From Bacteroidales bacterium (GTDB lineage Bacteria > Bacteroidota > Bacteroidia > Bacteroidales > Bacteroidaceae): 64,000 bases of DNA. The stretch spans positions 50,197 to 114,196 of the forward strand of contig JAUNKN010000002.1 in the NCBI GenBank assembly GCA_030532685.1, read 5' to 3'. Below the pieces are notes generated by a model, which saw only the letters and a program-made list of their open reading frames with translations, made no database searches and had not been told where the DNA came from. Shown here piece by piece: positions 25,916 through 34,420 of this stretch (position 1 is the stretch's first letter; every line of letters begins with the position of its first letter). A program made the translations under genes and the position numbers.

Positions 25916-26767
25916 TTATGAAGAAGTTGAAGCGTGTTGTTTGCGATATTCGCGAGGAGAAGTTCCCTCGTGGAGCTTGAAGTACTTGCGGAAAGTGAAT
26001 TGCTCGGGAAATCCCAATTCGGCAGCGATTTGTTTGATGTTCAGTTGCGAATGCTCCAAAAGGTTGCGGGCCTCGATCATCGTGATGGTCGCAATCCACT
26101 CTGAGGGCGGACGCCCAGTTTGCTGCTTGATGAGGGCCGAAAAGTGGCCCGTAGAGTATCCCAGCCGTTCCGCATAGAACCCCACGCCACGCTCGTTGCG
26201 GAAGTGCAAGTTGAGCAAGGTCATAAAGGTCGAAAATACACCATCGCTCTGTGCTGTAGAAACAGGCTCTTGCCGTTGGCTTCTGGTTTGGGCAAAGAGT
26301 AGAATCATGTCAGTGAGACAGTGTTGCACGAAAGTGTCTATCCAATTGTTCAGCAGGTTACGTTCGTGAGGAAGGGTGCTGTGGGACAGGTCCTCTCGTC
26401 GAGCTTGTAGGAGCTGAGCACGCTCGGCATATAATTGCGTGTGTTCTTCCGAAAGCCTAAGGCAGGGATGATGCACAATGTCGAGCTGTAGCACACTGGG
26501 CATGATGCGCTGGAAGAGCGCAAAAACGCTTTGTAAGTCCGTGAGGATTTCTACTATCTCAAAGTCATCGCTTTGAGCCAATTTCTCTGTTGGTATGACA
26601 GGGCTTTGGACAAAGAGCGTGCCTCGATGTAGCAGGGTAGGCTGGCCTGCAATGAGGTATTCGGCATGCCCAGCTATACATAAGCAAGCTCCCACTGTGG
26701 TGTGAGCGGCGATATTGCGATGTTTAGCCAGACGGATAAAGGCTGAAAGATTGTGAGCTTGTGGCAT
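25916..26767 (-). CDS. AraC-family transcription regulator
   Basis: The C-terminal ~100 residues form an AraC double helix-turn-helix: FYAERLGYSTGHFSALIKQQ, then MIEARNLLEHSQLNIKQIAAELGFPEQFTFRKYFKLHEGTSPREYR in pieces. The N-terminal part is a cupin-like sensor (THTTVGACLCIAGHAEYLIAG region, then FVQSPVIPTEKL). I use the ATG at 26765-26767 (MPQAHNLSAF), 283 residues, 16 bases past the upstream gene's stop; the ATG at 26815 (MATNSFTATND) would overlap that gene by 32 bases but is possible. The ligand is not evident. Targets may include the adjacent small porin or secreted protein. Confidence 0.85.
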   Translation of the reverse strand: MPQAHNLSAFIRLAKHRNIAAHTTVGACLCIAGHAEYLIAGQPTLLHRGTLFVQSPVIPTEKLAQSDDFEIVEILTDLQSVFALFQRIMPSVLQLDIVHHPCLRLSEEHTQLYAERAQLLQARREDLSHSTLPHERNLLNNWIDTFVQHCLTDMILLFAQTRSQRQEPVSTAQSDGVFSTFMTLLNLHFRNERGVGFYAERLGYSTGHFSALIKQQTGRPPSEWIATITMIEARNLLEHSQLNIKQIAAELGFPEQFTFRKYFKLHEGTSPREYRKQHASTSS

Positions 26768-26783
26768 ACGAAAAAAGAAAGAA

Positions 26784-27503
26784 TCATTCGTAGCGGTAAA
26801 AGAGTTCGTCGCCATTTCGCCAAGCTCGCTCTACGACCAGGTAGCCTCGTTCGTAGTGAGGAGAGAGCAAACGGCGCCCGTTCATATAAAACGTTACGGA
26901 GCGAGTGGGATGGGGGAGGCGCAGGCGTAGGACGAGGGGAGTGTTGCCTTGGGAGGACAAACCGCTGATGCGGTATTTATGCCCCTCCAACTCGGCAATC
27001 TGATCGACCGTTACAGCGAAATGAGGCGTTTTGGCAATGATCATGCAGTCGTCGAGAAGATTCACGTAGAGTCCGCGCTCGTCGGTTGCGGCGGTCATAC
27101 CTACGGTGTGCAGCAAAGCCGCGGCCACACTGCGCAAGGTGGAGTCGCGATCGAGACTATCTCGCAGACTTTGCTTGTACTGGTCGATGGCATGGGCATA
27201 ACGAGCATCGCCACTCACCAAAAGTAGGCGTGCCAAGGCATCGAGCGATTGAGGCATCGCTTTTTTTCGGTAGAGCTTCTTGTAGTGAGAACTTTCTTGG
27301 CGGGTGAGTGTGCAGTGTGTGGGAACCAGTGTGGGGTCGATGGAGAGTGCGCGTTGTACCACATTTTCTCGACTCGGATTGACCATCAAGATGTTTTCTG
27401 GAGCTACAAAACTCAGAGGATGGCGCAGCTGGGCCGTGGCCGAATGGAGATGAAAGAGCAGCAGCACACCGACAACAAGGCGCAACAAAAAGAGGGATTT
27501 CAT
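26784..27503 (-). CDS. Secreted protein of unknown function with GH127-like C-terminal signature
   Basis: A 239-residue protein with signal peptide MKSLFLLRLVVGVLLLFHLH ending SATAQ (start ATG 27501-27503). I do not recognise a family over its full length. The last ~80 residues (RGLYVNLLDD, LVLRLRLPHPTRSVTFYMNG, YLVVERAWRNGDELFY) resemble the beta-sandwich that follows the catalytic barrel in GH127-type arabinofuranosidases, but the catalytic barrel is absent. It could be a remnant or a carbohydrate-binding accessory domain. It lies between prmA and the AraC gene on one strand with short gaps. Confidence 0.6.
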   Translation of the reverse strand: MKSLFLLRLVVGVLLLFHLHSATAQLRHPLSFVAPENILMVNPSRENVVQRALSIDPTLVPTHCTLTRQESSHYKKLYRKKAMPQSLDALARLLLVSGDARYAHAIDQYKQSLRDSLDRDSTLRSVAAALLHTVGMTAATDERGLYVNLLDDCMIIAKTPHFAVTVDQIAELEGHKYRISGLSSQGNTPLVLRLRLPHPTRSVTFYMNGRRLLSPHYERGYLVVERAWRNGDELFYRYE

Positions 27504-27534
27504 AAGATGAGGCGTGAAAGATGAACAAAGCTGC

Positions 27535-28470
27535 TTAGGGTTTTTGCATCTTGATGCATGCCCAGCCTTCTCGCTCGCGCTGATCCACCCAAGTGAGCCC
27601 CAACTGTTCGCCACAAGTGCGCAAGGCGGCTACATCGGAGCTGTAAAAACCACTCATGTAGATATGCCCACCGCTACGCAAAGTGGGAACGTAGCGTTCG
27701 AGGTCTTGCAGGAGAATGTTGCGATTGATGTTGGCAATGATGAGGTCGAAGCGTTCGTTCATAGAAGAGAGCAACGAGGCATCGCCGTGGAGCACTTCGA
27801 TGTGGTCGAGCTGATTGAGTGCGATGTTTTCGGTCGAATTGCGCACACACCATTCGTCATAGTCGATAGCCACACAGTGTCGAGCGCCACGCATACGCGC
27901 CAAAATCGCCAAAATGCTCGTGCCGCACCCCATATCGAGCACTTCCTTACCTCGTAGGTCATCGTCGAGGAGGCGTTCCATCATTTGGTGAGTGGTTTGA
28001 TGATGCCCCGTGCCGAAAGACATCTGTGGGTTAATCCAAATGTTGTAGTCGGCCGTAGGCACGTCTTGATGGAAAGTTGAGGCAACGACACAGCGAGGGT
28101 GTTGCTCGTTGCCAATGATGAGGGGTTGGAAGTAGTTTTTCTCCCACTCTTCGTTCCAGTTCTTATCCTCGGCCTCTTGCATGGTGTATTGGATTTCAAT
28201 GCCAGGCAGTGGAAAATCGGACAAAGCCTCTTGCAGTGCCTCGGCTTCGAAGAACTGGGCTTGGATGTAGGCTTTATATTCGCCCACTTCAGCTTGGTGG
28301 GCGAACACGGGGGCTTCGGGAAAATCGTCTTGGACTCCCGTGGCAATTTGTTCCAACTGGGCGGTGTCGACAAAGCTTTCAAAACCGATTTCGGCCAATG
28401 TGGCTGAAAGAATATCGCTAATCGCTTCGTTGCTGGGCGTTGTATGAAAAGTAAATTCTAAGTACTTCAT
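27535..28470 (-). CDS. prmA: PrmA, ribosomal protein L11 methyltransferase
   Basis: A 311-residue SAM-dependent enzyme that methylates ribosomal protein L11. The N-terminal substrate-recognition domain starts MKYLEFTFHTTP, and the SAM domain has INPQMSFGTGHHQTT, VLDMGCGTSILAILA and the NIN-type motif IIANINRNILL. Length is normal for Bacteroidota. It ends 31 bases before the small secreted-protein gene and starts 39 bases after the RsmF-like gene on the same strand, suggesting a shared transcript with the methyltransferase. Confidence 0.94.
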   Translation of the reverse strand: MKYLEFTFHTTPSNEAISDILSATLAEIGFESFVDTAQLEQIATGVQDDFPEAPVFAHQAEVGEYKAYIQAQFFEAEALQEALSDFPLPGIEIQYTMQEAEDKNWNEEWEKNYFQPLIIGNEQHPRCVVASTFHQDVPTADYNIWINPQMSFGTGHHQTTHQMMERLLDDDLRGKEVLDMGCGTSILAILARMRGARHCVAIDYDEWCVRNSTENIALNQLDHIEVLHGDASLLSSMNERFDLIIANINRNILLQDLERYVPTLRSGGHIYMSGFYSSDVAALRTCGEQLGLTWVDQREREGWACIKMQKP

Positions 28471-28509
28471 GAGGAGAGAGGATATAGGAAAGGGAAAGTG
28501 GGAGAGAAG

Positions 28510-29883
28510 CTATTCGCTCTGTGAGCGGATGCGCCATTCTTGAGGGTAAAGATTGTTGGCACGTGTACCCAGATTGTTGACAAAGCCCAAAGGAAGGCCT
28601 TCGTAGGTGAGGAGTACATAGCCTCGGGGCGTTTCGGCAGGCAAAACGATAGCTTCTCGGCGTAGGTAAGACAAAGCGGTGCTACGCTCTACATCGACGC
28701 GGACAAATGCCTTGGGCGAAAGTTGTGTGGAGAGCGCCAGCGCTTGTTGGGGAATGAGTTTGCGCCCTTTTTCTTCGGCCAAAGCGACTCCCACACTCAC
28801 ACAGGGAACGGCCGCCATGATGCGTTGAACATCGGGGAGTAGACTGCGGCGAACTGCGACGATTTGTTCGGGGCTGGTGCGTAGAAGAGAGAAAAACTCT
28901 GGCTCTGTTAGCCATTGTTCGATGTCGCGAGGAAAGGGCGTTTGCTTTCCCCGCTCCTTTTGTTTCTTACTTTTGGAAGGAGGGGAGGAAGGAGCCGTTT
29001 TGCGCAGCAGCGCGAGAAAGATGCCTTCCCCACGTGTGCGATGTGGCATGAAGTGGTAAACGGGCAGATCTCGTCCTGTGCAATCGCCTACAATTCCCCA
29101 TTCTTCTTTGATGGGGATAGGCACGCATTCGGCTCCGAGTTCTTGACAGATGTAATGTACATTGTCCTCGTTCTCTTCGCGATTGAAGGTGCAAGTCGAG
29201 TAGACCAAATAACCGCCTGTGTGTAGCGTGGGCCAAATGGCAGCGATGATGTCGCGCTGTCGTTGTGCGCAGTTCAACACGTTGGCGCGCGACCACTCTG
29301 AGCGGGCTCCCTCGTCCTTACGCATCATTCCCTCGCCCGAGCAAGGCACATCGGCGGCCACGATATCGAAGAAGTCGCTGAGCGAAGCAAAATGCTCGGC
29401 ATAGCCCTGAGTAACCACGACATCAGGATGCCCCCATTTGGCTAAGTTCTCTGCCAAGATATTGGCGCGAGTACGTATCGGTTCGTTGGCGACGAGTAGC
29501 GCTCCATCGGGCAACAAACTGCGCCAAAGTGTGCTCTTTCCTCCAGGAGCGGCGCACAGGTCGAGCACTCGTTGAGCTTGAATTTGGGTCGCGATGCAGC
29601 GGTAGGCTTGTTCGATAAACATCGAGGAGGCTTCCTGCACATAGTAGCCTCCAGCGTGAAGACGAGGGTCAAAAGTGAAAGCAGGTCGTTCGGCTAAGTA
29701 GTAGCCCGTGCTGCACCAAGGCACGCTTTCCTCTTGCTCAAAAAAGACGCTTCCTTTGCCCCTATTGTGGCGAATGCTTACACAGGGACTACTCTCGTTG
29801 AGGGCTCGACAGAGCGCTTCGGATTCGGAGTCGCCGAGAAGAGTGTGCATGTTGTCAATAAAATCTTGAGGGAGGCTATTCAT
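28510..29883 (-). CDS. RsmF/NOL1-family rRNA cytosine-C5 methyltransferase
   Basis: A 457-residue RNA m5C methyltransferase. Motifs are LDLCAAPGGKSTLW (SAM site), ADVPCSGEGMMRKDEGARSE (catalytic Cys region) and YSTCTFNREENEDNV (second Cys). A C-terminal ~150-residue extension (from about 300) has a PUA-like ending, PLGFVNNLGTRANNLYPQEW, typical of RsmF-like enzymes. The start ATG is at 29881-29883 (MNSLPQDFIDNM); the longer open frame to 30033 overlaps the terminator region and is not supported. It probably heads a unit with prmA. Confidence 0.9.
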   Translation of the reverse strand: MNSLPQDFIDNMHTLLGDSESEALCRALNESSPCVSIRHNRGKGSVFFEQEESVPWCSTGYYLAERPAFTFDPRLHAGGYYVQEASSMFIEQAYRCIATQIQAQRVLDLCAAPGGKSTLWRSLLPDGALLVANEPIRTRANILAENLAKWGHPDVVVTQGYAEHFASLSDFFDIVAADVPCSGEGMMRKDEGARSEWSRANVLNCAQRQRDIIAAIWPTLHTGGYLVYSTCTFNREENEDNVHYICQELGAECVPIPIKEEWGIVGDCTGRDLPVYHFMPHRTRGEGIFLALLRKTAPSSPPSKSKKQKERGKQTPFPRDIEQWLTEPEFFSLLRTSPEQIVAVRRSLLPDVQRIMAAVPCVSVGVALAEEKGRKLIPQQALALSTQLSPKAFVRVDVERSTALSYLRREAIVLPAETPRGYVLLTYEGLPLGFVNNLGTRANNLYPQEWRIRSQSE

Positions 29884-29914
29884 GAGAAAAAGTGCGCAAG
29901 AAGAAAAATGTAAA

Positions 29915-29992
29915 CAAGCAGACCACCCACCACGGTGGGCACGCCCAATAGAGAAAATAGGCTGCGGCCGTTTATGGTGAGCGGTCTGCTTG
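29915..29992. terminator. Long-range stem between the S46 peptidase and RsmF-like genes
   Basis: CAAGCAGACC (29915-29924) pairs with GGTCTGCTTG (29983-29992), with a smaller CCACCACGGTGG stem inside. It follows the S46 peptidase stop on the minus strand and likely ends that operon. Confidence 0.5.
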
Positions 29993-30007
29993 GAAAATGG
30001 TGAGCGG

Positions 30008-32161
30008 TTAGTCGCGGATTTCGAGTTCGTCAATCACATATTTGCTACCGCCATACACATCAATGAGGAACAGCACATAGCGAATGTCCACGTTGATGCA
30101 GCGCTGGAGAGCAGGATTGAAGCGAAGGTCGGAGGAGAGGCTCTCAATGTTGCCGTCGAAGGCCAAACCAATGAGCTCGCCGCGTGCATTGAGCACGGCA
30201 CTTCCCGAGTTGCCACCCGTGATGTCATTGTTGGTCAGGAAGCAAGCGGGCATCTCTCCATTTTTGTCGGCATAGCGACCATAGTTTTTCGTGAGGTAGT
30301 GTTGGCGCAACTTCTCGTCCACCACATAGTCGGGGTCGTTAGGATTTTCCTTTTCAAACATTCCTTTGAGGGTAGTTTTCCAATCATATTGCACCGCGTC
30401 GCGAGGAGAATAGGCTTGCACCGAGCCATAGGTCATGCGCAGTGTGGAGTTGGCATCAGGACTCTTTGTCCAGTTGTACATCTCGCACAGTCCGCGCACA
30501 TAGATGCGGTTCAGTTCGGCCAGCTTTTCATTGTAGCGTTGCACGGCGGGACGATAAGCTTGGAGTGCCTGGCCGAGCTGAGCAAAGTGTTGATCGAGCG
30601 GATCGTCGCCAAAGCGCTCCCAATCGTCCGAAGCGAGCCACCAGCTCTTGTCGAAAGCCTCTGGAGAGCGATAGGCCGATTGAGTGTAGAGCGAATCGAA
30701 GTAGGCCGTCATGTCGGGACGCACAAAGTCTGGCTGCATAGGCAGGCGGTGCAACTTGGCCCAATAGGGGGCGAGCAGCTGCATCTTGCGGCGGTCATAG
30801 TCCATGTCCACGGTACCCATCATTTGCTTGGCCGCTTTGACGTAGGCTTCACGTTTGGCTTCGTAGCTCTCGCCCTTTTTGACCTTGCCCTGGAGCTTGC
30901 GGCCCAATGCCTGAGCATAGTCGTTGAGGAGGTTGGAAGGACTGCGGAAATCCTGTGAACCATAGGTATATTGCAGGAGGTAGAAGTCGTGGAGCGTGTC
31001 CTTAGCAGCTGCCACGAGCGAATCCATACGGTCTATGATGTCTTGGTACTCCTTCTTGCCACTCTTGGCTGCAAAAGCACGGAAGGCTTTTTCTTCCTCG
31101 GCTTTGATGTTAAGCAAGCCCGTGCGGCGCACACTTTCGTTCATACCGCCAAAATTTTTGACCATATTGCCGAGACTCATGTATTGGTCGGCATACTTCA
31201 AGCCCATGGCCTTGTCGCTATCCATGAGCGACTTCATGAAGTTCAGCTCGGCCTCGCCTGCACTATTGATGGGTGCATTGACGCTTTCGGTGCGCAGGCG
31301 TACTTGTGAGGCGGTGAGATAGCGACTGGTGCGACCAGGGAAGCCCATAATCATAGCATAGTCGCCTTCTTCTACACCGCGCAGGCTGATGGGCATCCAC
31401 TTTTTGCAGCGCAAGGGTTGGTTGCTGGCCTGATAGTCGGCTGGCTGCCCATTTTTATCGGCATAGATGCGAAACACCATAAAGTCTGCCGTGTGGCGAG
31501 GCCATATCCAGTTGTCTTGGTTGTAGCCAAATTGCCCGATTTGTTGCGGAGGATTGGCCACGAGGCGCACGTCGCTATATTCCTGCTCGTAGAAAGCAAA
31601 GAAGCGGTTGCCACCAAAATAAGGCACGATGCGCAGCGAAATGCCTTTTTTCTTGGCCAAATCGCTTTTCTTGAGCATTTGCGCAGCAAAAGGTTCCAAG
31701 AAGGAAAGGCTTTGCATCTTGTAGGCATCGGCCTTCGCTTTTCGTGCGGCCATTTCTACCTCCTTCGTCACCTCGGCCACGCGCACCACAAAGGTGAAGG
31801 TGAGGCCTGGCACGCGCAACTCCTCGGCGCGGCTCTTGGCAAAGAAACCATCTTGGAGGTAGTTGTTCTTCAAGGACGAAATCTCGTGGATATAGGAAAA
31901 TCCGCAGTGGTTGTTGGTCAAAACAAGACCATCGCGCGAGATGACTTCGCCCGTGCAGCCACGGCCAAAGATACCCACCACGTCGCGCATGGAGGGCTTC
32001 GTTTCGCTATACAACTCTTCGGGCGAGAGTTGCAAACCTGCTTTGCGCAGAGAGTCTTCGAGCTGCTGCTCTTTCATGATTTTGAGCAGCCACATGCCTT
32101 CGTCAGCGTGGGCCGTAGCCATACCGAGAAGGGCGAGGAGAGTGAGGAAAAGTTTTTTCAT
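30008..32161 (-). CDS. dpp7: S46 dipeptidyl-peptidase, DPP7-type
   Basis: A 717-residue exported serine peptidase that removes dipeptides from peptide N-termini in the periplasm. The signal peptide is MKKLFLTLLALLGMATAHAD. Catalytic His85 lies in LTNNHCGF and Ser652 in GGNSGSAVLN. Eighteen residues after the Ser is Gly670 (AFDGN); at this position DPP7 has Gly and takes hydrophobic P1 residues, while DPP11 has Arg and takes Asp/Glu. So this copy is predicted to be DPP7-like. It is downstream of the Smr gene by 33 bases. S46 peptidases feed amino-acid fermentation in Bacteroidales. Confidence 0.92.
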   Translation of the reverse strand: MKKLFLTLLALLGMATAHADEGMWLLKIMKEQQLEDSLRKAGLQLSPEELYSETKPSMRDVVGIFGRGCTGEVISRDGLVLTNNHCGFSYIHEISSLKNNYLQDGFFAKSRAEELRVPGLTFTFVVRVAEVTKEVEMAARKAKADAYKMQSLSFLEPFAAQMLKKSDLAKKKGISLRIVPYFGGNRFFAFYEQEYSDVRLVANPPQQIGQFGYNQDNWIWPRHTADFMVFRIYADKNGQPADYQASNQPLRCKKWMPISLRGVEEGDYAMIMGFPGRTSRYLTASQVRLRTESVNAPINSAGEAELNFMKSLMDSDKAMGLKYADQYMSLGNMVKNFGGMNESVRRTGLLNIKAEEEKAFRAFAAKSGKKEYQDIIDRMDSLVAAAKDTLHDFYLLQYTYGSQDFRSPSNLLNDYAQALGRKLQGKVKKGESYEAKREAYVKAAKQMMGTVDMDYDRRKMQLLAPYWAKLHRLPMQPDFVRPDMTAYFDSLYTQSAYRSPEAFDKSWWLASDDWERFGDDPLDQHFAQLGQALQAYRPAVQRYNEKLAELNRIYVRGLCEMYNWTKSPDANSTLRMTYGSVQAYSPRDAVQYDWKTTLKGMFEKENPNDPDYVVDEKLRQHYLTKNYGRYADKNGEMPACFLTNNDITGGNSGSAVLNARGELIGLAFDGNIESLSSDLRFNPALQRCINVDIRYVLFLIDVYGGSKYVIDELEIRD

Positions 32162-32194
32162 AGGGGAAAAAGAGAGGGGGAGATTATTGCGATT

Positions 32195-33337
32195 TTATCT
32201 TATGGTGACCATCGTAGCGCCAAATCCATATTCTCGGAAACTGGCATCCTGATGGCTACACTGACGGTAGTAGCGCTTCAGCTCTTTGAGTAGGGTGGCG
32301 CGCAGCACCCCATCGCCCTTGCCATGGATAAAGACGATGCGGCGTCCTCGTTCCTTAGCGTGTGCTTTCATCGCCTCGTGAAAGGCCTTGAGTTGCACCG
32401 TCAAGATGTCCTTGTTCTCCATGCCAGCCGTCGTTTCGAGTAGCGCGTCGGCATGCAAGTCTATCTCGACCAAGGCATTGCGGTCGGTACCTTTGTCGCT
32501 GGGCACACCACGCGAAGCTACGCGAGCAGGCTGTGGGCTGCGCTCGTTCTGGGGCGACATGATGGCCTCGGCCATTTCCTGAGCGTTGATGCTAATGTTG
32601 TGCGCAGGCTGGTCGTCGCGCACGAGGTCGTAGAGCAGCGACACCTCGTCAAAGAAGTCGCTCTCTTGGAATGTGTGCAGTTTGTAGAACTTCGTGCCGT
32701 CTATGCGCAGCGTGATGCTGAGCGGTGCGTGCAGTTCAAAGGACTTGTCGGTCTTGTAGGCCAAAATTTGGAGTGTGAGCCGCTCTATCTCGGGCAAGTC
32801 GTTGTGCGAAAACTCCTCGATGAAGTTCTTTTGATTGGGGAGCACTACTCCCTCGTGGCGCAAGCGGTATTGCGTGCCTTCTTGTGTGAGTAAGAGGTAG
32901 CGCACGTAGAGGTTGCTATCGTTCACCAAATAGCTTTCAAAACGTGTCGTGGTGAGCTGTCGCGAATTGACGGGAAGAAAAGCCAAGTGCAAGTTCAGCT
33001 TCTCGCCACCTCGCCGTTCTAAGGGGCGCGCCTTGAAGGTGATGGGCACATCGGCCAGGTCGCGCTCCTCCTCTTCGCTCTCGTCCTCGTGGTGTCGGCT
33101 CAACACGGCCTTGACGCTCGTGACGCCTTCGTTTTTGGGGGAGGGAGTTTCTTTGCTGGGCTGGTTGGGGCGCACGAAATTGTAGTTGTCCGTTTCGACC
33201 ACGACCACTTCCGTGCGTAGCGTGGGCACTTCAAAACCATCGTCGTCGCACACGAGCACCAAGTCGCGCCCTTGAAATCCTGTGATTTTTCCGCCTCCTG
33301 TCGAGTTGAGGAAGCGCACTTTATCGCCAATATTCAT
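32195..33337 (-). CDS. DUF2027-Smr domain protein
   Basis: A 380-residue cytosolic protein. The N-terminus MNIGDKVRFLNSTGGGKITGF is a small beta-domain, the middle (about 95-250) matches DUF2027, and the C-terminal ~90 residues are an Smr domain, with LHADALLE and FIHGKGDGVLRATLLKEL, the core also found at the end of MutS2. Smr domains can nick nucleic acids or act on stalled ribosomes; the role here is not known. It lies upstream of the S46 peptidase gene in the same direction. A -7 element TAACTTTG (33493-33500, minus strand) may start this operon. Confidence 0.87.
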   Translation of the reverse strand: MNIGDKVRFLNSTGGGKITGFQGRDLVLVCDDDGFEVPTLRTEVVVVETDNYNFVRPNQPSKETPSPKNEGVTSVKAVLSRHHEDESEEEERDLADVPITFKARPLERRGGEKLNLHLAFLPVNSRQLTTTRFESYLVNDSNLYVRYLLLTQEGTQYRLRHEGVVLPNQKNFIEEFSHNDLPEIERLTLQILAYKTDKSFELHAPLSITLRIDGTKFYKLHTFQESDFFDEVSLLYDLVRDDQPAHNISINAQEMAEAIMSPQNERSPQPARVASRGVPSDKGTDRNALVEIDLHADALLETTAGMENKDILTVQLKAFHEAMKAHAKERGRRIVFIHGKGDGVLRATLLKELKRYYRQCSHQDASFREYGFGATMVTIR

Positions 33338-33492
33338 GATGAGAAAAGTCGTAAGAGGGTGATTCTGTTCTTCTCTTTGGGCATCGCTCCCACTTCATAA
33401 ATGTGTATGTGTAGAGAACACTCTGGGAACAGGGCTTTCCCCAAGGGAAGAGGACAAAAAGAGAGCTCTTGAACCAAGAGCAATAGTTGGCA

Positions 33493-33500
33493 CAAAGTTA
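33493..33500 (-). promoter_or_regulatory. -7 element upstream of the DUF2027-Smr operon
   Basis: TAACTTTG on the minus strand fits TAnnTTTG. No TTG at 19-21 bases was seen, and the untranslated leader would be about 150 bases. Confidence 0.4.
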
Positions 33501-33645
33501 CGCATTCTCTTTGATACGGCCTAATCCTCTCCCCCGCGATTCTTCTCCTTGGTCCGCGCCGAACCAAAGGCAACGCTCCTCTCCTTCTCTTGCACCGTCT
33601 CCTGGTCATAGGGCCTATAAGTATCATGCCCAGCCTTTCTCTCGT

Positions 33646-33936
33646 GCGCGCGTATACCTACTATATCGTTTTTTCTTTTGCTTCCATTGCTTCCATATTG
33701 AAGCGTAAGTGCTTGTGGGTTAGAGGAAAAGAAGGTGGAAGAGCATCGCATTTCCTTCCACAAATTCCTCTACGATTTTCCTCTGTCTTGGGGTATCTTT
33801 GAGGGGCATGTGGACAACTGTGGAACCACTATTTTTAATAGCTTCCATCTGCTTACTTGCTGATAATGAATGAGATATCGTATCGTTGTGGAAGAGTGGA
33901 AGCAAAAAACAAACTATATAGTAGGTATACGCGCGC
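33646..33936. repeat. Copy D of the ~290 bp non-coding repeat (best-preserved ends)
   Basis: A perfect 21-bp terminal inverted repeat (33646-33666 with 33916-33936), beginning GCGCGCGTATACCTACTA. Just inside are TTGCTTCCATTGCTTCCA (about 33679-33696) and, facing it, GTGGAAGAGTGGAAGCAA (33888-33905). A central GTGGAAG-N13-CTTCCAC pair lies near 33735-33761. A -7-like TATCTTTG occurs at 33794-33801. There is no coding frame; the size and structure resemble a MITE. Confidence 0.75.
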
Positions 33937-34000
33937 GAAGCGCCTTGTTTGCTCCTCATTTCCCCAAGGGAAACTGGATACTCGCAACTTCTCCCATCTC

Positions 34001-34057
34001 CGTGCGTCGTAGGATTTTCTACGACGCACGCAGGAATTTCTACGTGGGACGTGGGAG
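34001..34057. repeat. Hairpin element H-D
   Basis: CGTGCGTCGTAG (34001-34012) pairs perfectly with CTACGACGCACG (34019-34030). It is followed by CTACGTGGGACGTGGG (34040-34055), the core shared with H-A and H-E. CTCCCA just before it can pair with TGGGAG at the end. It lies about 65 bases right of repeat copy D. Confidence 0.55.
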
Positions 34058-34059
34058 AA

Positions 34060-34420
34060 CGTTTCTCTCTTGTTTATGTGTCCTCTTATTAGTGGTGTAG
34101 ATAAACGTCAAACTAAGAGTTTGGAACTTAGCCGCCTTCAAGTGCCGTTTTTTCTTCTCTTACAATATAGGGGCTTGTCCTTTTTATTATCTATGAGATT
34201 TTTGGTATCTTTGTTCAGGGTTGAAAGCTTGAACTTTTCAAACTCAGGCCGCTTAGGCAAAGAATGTAATGTGTCTAACTTTATCTGTTTATGCTTTCTG
34301 AAGAGATGCGACGCATGATTTACCTCACCAATTGAGCAGAGTGACTTAATTCTTTGAGGGGATGTTACTGACATTTTCATTCTATGCTAACATTCAGATG
34401 TTTCTTCAAAAAATGATTTA
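34060..34420 (+). promoter_or_regulatory. Upstream region and probable promoter of the SIR2-like gene
   Basis: TATCTTTG at 34206-34213 fits the -7 element, though TTG at the right spacing is missing. If used, the leader is about 200 bases, with a small TTGAAA/TTTCAA stem near 34220-34241. The stretch is A/T-rich like the gene it precedes. No other gene was seen. Confidence 0.45.

Noticed and set aside
31418-32293. Plus-strand open frame opposite the S46 peptidase
   Set aside because: Antisense shadow of a gene with intact catalytic residues and signal peptide.
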